DNA from: Desmodesmus armatus
Taxonomy: Eukaryota > Chlorophyta > Chlorophyceae > Sphaeropleales > Scenedesmaceae
Direction: 5' to 3'
Assembly (NCBI GenBank): GCA_007449985.2
Contig: VIIQ02000079.1
Location: 1-64,000, forward strand
DNA length: 64,000 nucleotides
The notes below the pieces were generated by a model. It was given only the letters and a program-made list of their open reading frames with translations, was not told where the DNA came from and did no database searches. Positions 58,610 to 64,000 of this stretch are shown here, in pieces (the stretch's first letter is position 1; every line of letters starts with the position of its first letter). The position numbers and the translations under genes were made by a program.

Positions 58610-60374
58610 CTACACAGCTTGCAGCGCATCCCACTCCCAGTAAGGAATGCCGATAACTGCATAGCCCCGTGCAGCCAGAGCTCTGTTCCTCGACAGGGTT
58701 GTGCCCGTCAAGGTGCGGCCAGGCTGCACATAGTGGGAAGGGCCCTCCACCTGGGAAATGCGACCTTCACCCCTGAAGCCGTCACAGAAGCAATGTCAAT
58801 ACATGCATTGTCAGCTGTGGGCTGCTCTGACTGCGGCTGCTGCTGCCAGGTGTCAGGCGGCAGCTGCAGCACAGCAGCGTATACTGACTCCTGCATGCGG
58901 GAAGACTGCAGTTAGGCTGTTGCAAACATTGACTGCTCCCAGCTCACCCTGCACTGCTCCAACTGCTGCTGCGTCAGCACACCTGACAGCCCCTGGCTAG
59001 CTTGAGGCAGCTGACTGTCCAGCAGCCACAAGTGCACCTGGTGCAGCTGCTGCAGCCCTTCATCACTGGCAGCGCTGAACACCTGGCTGGCAGCAGCTGC
59101 AAGTCGCAGCACCTGCGGCACACATTGCTGCACGTCCAGCACTGCACTGCTGCTGCCCAGCACAGGTTGCACAGATTTTGCGAAGTGAAGCGGCCTACGC
59201 CCCCACCCTGCAGCAGCTTGACTGCCTGCTGCAACAGGGCCCAAGGCAGCAGCTGGCCCCTGTACCCCAGTTGACCACACGCCCAGGCCATGTTGGCCAG
59301 GTGCTGTGGCTTAGCAGCAGTCAGGAGCCGCGCCAGCTGCCTAGGTTTCTCCTTCAGGGAATGCAGCAGCTGCAGCGGCAGCCACTGCATCTTTGCACAT
59401 GCCCACACCAGGTCGGCCATACCTTGGGGCTTCAGTGCAGGCAACAGCTTGCCGAAGGCACCCACCAGCTGCTGCAGCTGCTGCGGCGGCAGCTGTTGCC
59501 CCATGGTGGCCACCGCCCACAGGGTGTTGGACACATTCTGTGCTGTGGCATCTGGCAGTACAGTCACGATCCTTGCCAAAAGCTGCTGCAGCTGCTTTGA
59601 CGGCACCTGATGCCCCAGGCTGGCCACAGCCCACAAGGAGGTTGACGCTGCCTGGGGTGTGGCATCTGTCAGCACAAGTACGCCCAACAGCTGCTGCAGC
59701 TCTACAGATGTCAGCTGCAGCTGCAATGTAGCAGCAGCCCACAACACATTTGACACTGCCTGTGGGTCAGCCTGCTGCAGGGTGTTAGCCTGCAGGAACA
59801 GCGGCAGCAGCAGCGTGGCTGTGTCTGGGCAGCACAGCTTGCTGCTGGCATGAATGATGTTGGCGAGCTGATGTGCCACACACTGCTGCTGTAGCTGCAC
59901 TGCTAGCTGGTGCAGCTCTGACAGCAGCTGCTGCACTGCTGCTGGCTGCTGCGGCGGCGGCACGCCCTGTCTGCACAGCTTGGCAGCACGTGCATATGCT
60001 GCACTGAGGTTGACGGGGGTGAAGTCAGCTGCATGCTGCTGAACTAGCAGCAGCAGCAGCTGCTGGGGACTGCGAATCGCCTTGATGGCTTCTGTGCGCC
60101 CCTTGGAAGCTGCCAATCATGCAGCACTGCCATCATCATATCGGTCGCTGTTGCTGCCGTTGCTGGGCTTGCCGCCCCTGCCGCCACCCCTGCAACCACG
60201 TCCCTGCCTGCCACCCCCACTGCTGCTCCTGCCAGCGCTGCTGTCAGCCTTGGCAACAATGGTTGCTGCTCTGCTCCTAGTGCTGATGCTAGGTAGGTGC
60301 CTGAGTGCTGGCGTGGCGCTGAGCCTGGATTGATTGTGAATTTCAGCGTGAAGCTCCTTGCTCTGGGGGGACAT
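58610..60374 (-). CDS. OPR/RAP-domain organelle RNA-binding protein, interrupted (stop plus two frameshifts)
   Basis: The core, 60116-59140, opens LAASKGRTEAIKAIRSPQQL and carries five or six helical repeats: AVSNVLWAAATL, AASTSLWAVASLG, NVSNTLWAVATMG, GMADLVWACAKM, HLANMAWACGQLG and NLCNLCWAAAV. This is the pattern of chlorophyte octatricopeptide/RAP proteins. A GCAGTGCAGT duplication near 59150 shifts frame into LDVQQCVPQVLRLAAAASQV, then an intron near 58950-58915. The last exon has IDIASVTASGVKVAF, a second shift near 58770, and the RAP signature VEGPSHYVQPGRTLTG, LAARGYAVIGIPYWEWDAL, ending at 58610. Upstream, 60374-60120 is an open, Arg/Ser-rich, transit-peptide-like stretch in the same frame, separated by a TGA (60117-60119). 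Family role: RNA stability, splicing or translation in chloroplast or mitochondrion. Either a decaying gene or sequence errors. Confidence 0.72.
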
Positions 60375-60547
60375 GGGCCCCTAGACATATGTGTGCAGGC
60401 ATGATGCATGTTGAGTGGATCAGCACCCTCTCGCACAGCAGTGACCGACGGTGAGTTTCGCGGTAAATTGATATGTTGGTGTTCGTGTGTATGGCATTCA
60501 GCTCACGTTGAGCTCAAGCAGCGGCGGAGAGTCACCCGGAGTCACTG

Positions 60548-61072
60548 TCATGGCAGTTGTGATCTGAGCATGGGAGTGAAGAGAGGGGCGAAAGGGCATG
60601 GCCGTTCCTGTGTCCAACGTAAATTTATCTTTTTACACCCAAAGCCACGCCCAGGACGTATCATGAAGTGTCGATGTTTTGATGCCCAATTGTTGAAGAC
60701 TTCAACTTGAAGTGCAGTGCTAGCGTCTTCGTCGCCATGTTGGGTGTTTCTGCTTGCAGCAGTGGATTGAATTGGTTCACAGCATGCGAAAGGGGGGCGG
60801 TGCAGCAGCGGCAGCATAGAAGCAGCAGCAGCATCATGGTCCACCCCCTGGGGCACTGAGCAGTCTCTCAACATTGGCTGCAGCTCCATCAGCAGCAGTA
60901 GTGTCTCTGGCCGGGCGGGAAGGTTCACGACAGCGTTTGGTGCTTTGCGCTGAAGGCAATGAACTGTGCAGGGCAGCTCCTGCAGGAGATGGGTGATGCT
61001 GCTGGCTGGGCCGCTCTTACCTGACATAGCAGCAAGTGTGCAAGGAGCAAAGCAGGGGCTGCCGCCCCTCAA
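60548..61072 (-). CDS. 174-codon open frame, unrecognised
   Basis: An uninterrupted reverse-strand frame includes SGKSGPASSITHLLQELPC, APNAVVNLPARPETLLLLME and EVFNNWASKHRHFMIRPGRG. It lies head-to-head with nothing obvious, and no relatives were recognised. Composition is less repetitive than most shadows in this window, so it may contain an exon. Confidence 0.25.
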   Translation of the reverse strand: MRGGSPCFAPCTLAAMSGKSGPASSITHLLQELPCTVHCLQRKAPNAVVNLPARPETLLLLMELQPMLRDCSVPQGVDHDAAAASMLPLLHRPPFACCEPIQSTAASRNTQHGDEDASTALQVEVFNNWASKHRHFMIRPGRGFGCKKINLRWTQERPCPFAPLFTPMLRSQLP

Positions 61073-61429
61073 GGTGCAATAGTGTTGTCAGCATTCTTGG
61101 CAGTCTCATGTTGTCTTATGCGATAAGCAGATGCATGACTTTGTAGTAGTGCATCATGCAAGCGGTGCACAGGCTTCACCTGCTGCTTTACCTGGCAGCA
61201 AACCAGGGACACAACTCAGCACCAAACTCTTCTGTGCCTGTGTGCTGCACCTGCCGTCTGCCTCCTTGTTGCTGCAGCTTAAAGCTGTGATCCTGTAGGA
61301 GCACTGATGCCCTGAGTCTACCAGCTGCAGTAGGACCCAGAAATTACGCGGCAGTGCTCTCCCAGCAGCAGGACACAATGCAGGGTGCAAGGCTCCCCGC
61401 TGAGCGCGTAGGAAGCTTGTGACTGTCCC

Positions 61430-63730
61430 TTGGTGAGCTGCAATTGGATCTTTTGCAACACATTTTACTACAGATTGGCTGAAGCCGACAGTGCGAGCTG
61501 GTTGTTGTACCTCGTGCAGCTGCTCTGGGCATCAACTGTGACAAGGCTGTTCAGATTCTGTCACCCAGGGCCCAGACGCAATGTGGCTTTTGGTCCTGTG
61601 GTGCAGACAGCAATCCTTCAGCACATTCCTGCACATGCGGTGTTTGATGTTTTTGAGCGGGCTTTCCCTGGGTTGCAGCTGCTGACGAAGCCTTCTTCCT
61701 GCCCTGGCAACCCTCCGTGCTGGTGATAGAGGCTGCACTGGGTCCCAACTCCCAGAACGCGGCACACCGTGACATGCTGTCCAGGGAGATGCAGCAGCAG
61801 TTTGGAGGGCTGCTGCCGGCTGCTGCAGAACGGTACCTAGCACTCAACAGGCCCGCTGACATGCCAGCGCCTGCTGCAGCCAACACCCCAGGCGCGCAGC
61901 AGCAGCAGCAGAGGGACACTGTGCTCCTTGACCAATTTGGTGAAAAGGTGAGCCCACACCTGCACGCCCTTTACTACCTGCCAGCAGTCTCTGAGGTGCG
62001 CTCTTGTAGTGAGGCTACGCAGCAGCAGGAGATTGTGGTCAAGCAGCTGAAGCAGGGCTCATGCAGGGCTATGATGCTTGCGTGGGAGAGTTGATGCAAA
62101 AGGCTGCCAAGCTCAAGCACTGTGGTGAGTCCAACATGCAGTACTGCACGACTCTGTTTGCGCAGGGTGTGAGCAACAAGAGTGTGAACAAGCAGGAGTG
62201 TGTCAACCACCTTTCGAGGTGGCTGAAGGGTTGGCCGCAAGGAACAGCGACCCTTGACGAGGCCGTGCGCACGGCAGTGCGGACGGATCGCCAGAAGCAG
62301 CGGCACTTGCTGGTTGCCCTGCCTGCATCAACAGCAACATACTCAGATGCAGCTGGCTGAGCGCACGCAGCAGGAGATGGAGGGCAGCAAGCCTCCTGTC
62401 AGGACAGCCCACAGCAGCAGGACGGCAGTCATGGTGCATCAGCCCAGCCCAGCTTCTACACCCTGAAGCGCCAAACGCAGCTGGCAGCCCAGCCGAAGTG
62501 AGTGCCTGACCACAGCGAGGCCCCATGCAGGCTGCCTGGCCGCAGAGGGCGCAGCAATGCAAAGTGCGCTGCGCGGCAGGCAGTAGAGCGCCCAACCCCC
62601 CCGCCGTACAGGCGTGCTGCTGCAGTGCACAACCCTGTCAGCACGCAGGACGTGCGCTACACGCCGTTTGAAGGCTACAGCCGTGCGCGCAGCGGTTGCC
62701 AACTCTTGGCAGCCGCTGCTGTGCAGACAGCTGACAGGCAGGTGCGGTTTGCAGACCATCAGTGTGCTTCTGCCTCGCGCTGGCCACAGCAGTGGCCACA
62801 GCAGCAGCGCCCGCAGTCCCCAAGGCCCCCAGGATTGGGCAGGCAGGCCGCTGCGCAGGATCGCAAAACCTGTGGCAGGACGGGAGGCCCTGGGATGGCT
62901 TCTATTACTTTGACAGATCTGACAAGGCACCAGCCGACTGGGCACCCAGCACCAGGTCCAGGCCTCAGCTGCTGGACCTCTATTCGCACCGGTGTACCCA
63001 GTACAACATGCAGCCCAAGCAGCCGCGCCCTCCTGCTGCAGCGCAGCAGCAGGGTGCGCACCTGCCTATGGCAGCGCTGTCAGAGTAGCGGCAGTTGGGA
63101 TAATTCTACAGAAGAGCGGGAGGTGCAGCAGTAGCTGACAGGTGAGTCAGAGAGCTGGTGTCCTGCAGTGTGCCTGATACAGGACTCCCCAGCACACAGT
63201 CAGATGGAGCCGTACAACTGGTTTCCTGCAGGCAGTCCAGCGCGTGAGATAGAGCTGGCAGCTTTGGGCACAAGCGGCCGACCACCCCACAGCTCCCTGC
63301 CTGCTGACACACAGCAGCGCGTGGGACCCAACACTGCTGACAAGGTTGTGCTGCCTGCCCTGGTGCCCCTGCAGCTGAACTTCACAGCGCACGTACACCA
63401 CCAGCAAGCTGCAGGAGCTGTACGATCAGCCCGGTGCTGCACAGGCAGCAGCCAGCCTTGTAGCCGACACGCTGATTGGAAGGGCCTCTGCAGCAGCGCT
63501 GCGCTTGGAGCTCCGTATCACGGAGCGCACAGCTTGGCAGCTGTGCCGGCGTGCGCGTGACACGCAGCAGCGCGCCTGGCGCTCCCTCTTTGGTGCAGCT
63601 GTGCAGCCAGCCCTGCGCGAGGGCACAACTTACTGGCGGCTTGGCAGGGGCCATCGCTCAGCAGCAGGTGAGACTGCTTACTTACAGCCTGATGCTAAAA
63701 GCAGGGGGGGAAGCCATGCTGTGTGATCAT
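61430..63730 (+). pseudogene. Unidentified, frame-disrupted coding-like region
   Basis: Coherent peptide stretches run in shifting frames: VVQTAILQHIPAHAVFDVFE (61600), DEAFFLPWQPSVLVIEAALG (61684), SREMQQQFGGLLPAAAERYL (61785), LHALYYLPAVSEVRSCSEAT (61960) and, after a one-base shift near 62090, LMQKAAKLKHCGESNMQYCT with LSRWLKGWPQGTATLDEAVR. Later pieces are WQDGRPWDGFYYFDRSDKAP (62870) and LIGRASAAALRLELRITERT with AWQLCRRARDTQQRAWRSLF (63470-63600). No catalytic motif was recognised. It looks like a degraded mobile-element or orphan protein. The order of pieces on one strand suggests a single original gene. Confidence 0.4.
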
Positions 63731-64000
63731 ACTATGACCACGCATCACCTGGAGCTATGTAGTGTCAGCATGGACAGCCAAGGCGCTGCTGTTGCTGCTC
63801 ATTCTAGCAGCAGTTTCTACCACCAGCACACAGGCCTTGCAGACATATCAGGCAGTGACGCCTGTTAGTACACAGGCCTGACGCACGTACAGCCTCTCAT
63901 GCCGCCCAAGCCTCTGTGACGTACCTCTTCTGGCTGCAGGCCGCACGGATCATCTGGGCGGCACCGGCAACGGCCAATGCTTTCGCGGTTAACTCCCAGC

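Overview
This is a nuclear segment of a GC-rich green alga, most likely a chlorophycean. The evidence is densely intron-split genes with GT-AG borders, exons full of CAG/GCA repeats coding for poly-Gln or poly-Ala, TTTAGGG-type telomere-like motifs, TGTAA motifs near gene ends, an intron-containing tRNA-Tyr, and an OPR/RAP organelle-RNA protein. The genus cannot be fixed from the sequence alone. No prokaryotic, viral or CRISPR features were seen.

Layout. 1-11.1 kb (+): the 3' two thirds of a strawberry-notch/FORGETTER1-type (SBNO) helicase-like chromatin regulator; its 5' end lies outside the window. 11.4-16.75 kb (+): a low-complexity acidic, coiled-coil polypeptide with nuclear-type motifs, either an SBNO tail or a separate gene. 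17.2-17.6 kb (-): the last two exons of an unrecognised gene. 18.6-20.95 kb (-): a complete six-exon NDUFA13/GRIM-19 (complex I B16.6 subunit). 22.1-41.5 kb (-): a very large HIR3/CABIN1-type histone-chaperone gene. 42.6 kb (-): tRNA-Tyr(GUA). 42.7-48.2 kb: a small repeated ORF, tandem repeats and minisatellite, with no recognised gene. 48.2-54.3 kb: two head-to-head paralogous genes for secreted Ig-like (Big_1-like) proteins whose 5' halves form a 1.5-kb-arm, apparently identical palindrome. 54.3-58.6 kb: intergenic repeats. 58.6-60.4 kb (-): an OPR/RAP-domain gene carrying a stop and two frameshifts. 60.5-64 kb: unidentified, frame-disrupted coding-like sequence.

Two features stand out. First, nearly every exon of the SBNO gene, and several of HIR3, has one to five degraded partial copies ('exon echoes') beside it, each carrying a splice site and flanking intron. 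The copies differ by substitutions. Second, the palindrome joins two genes whose 3' exons are strongly diverged while their 5' halves look identical, and its centre removes any in-frame ATG from both. Short inverted telomere-like motifs, each between direct repeats, occur at three places, one of them exactly at an exon-echo junction.

The SBNO and HIR3 products both act on chromatin, but the neighbourhood otherwise looks like ordinary unlinked eukaryotic genes. Many frame breaks lie in CAG or homopolymer tracts, so some lesions may be consensus errors. Anything resting on exact reading frame should be treated with that in mind.
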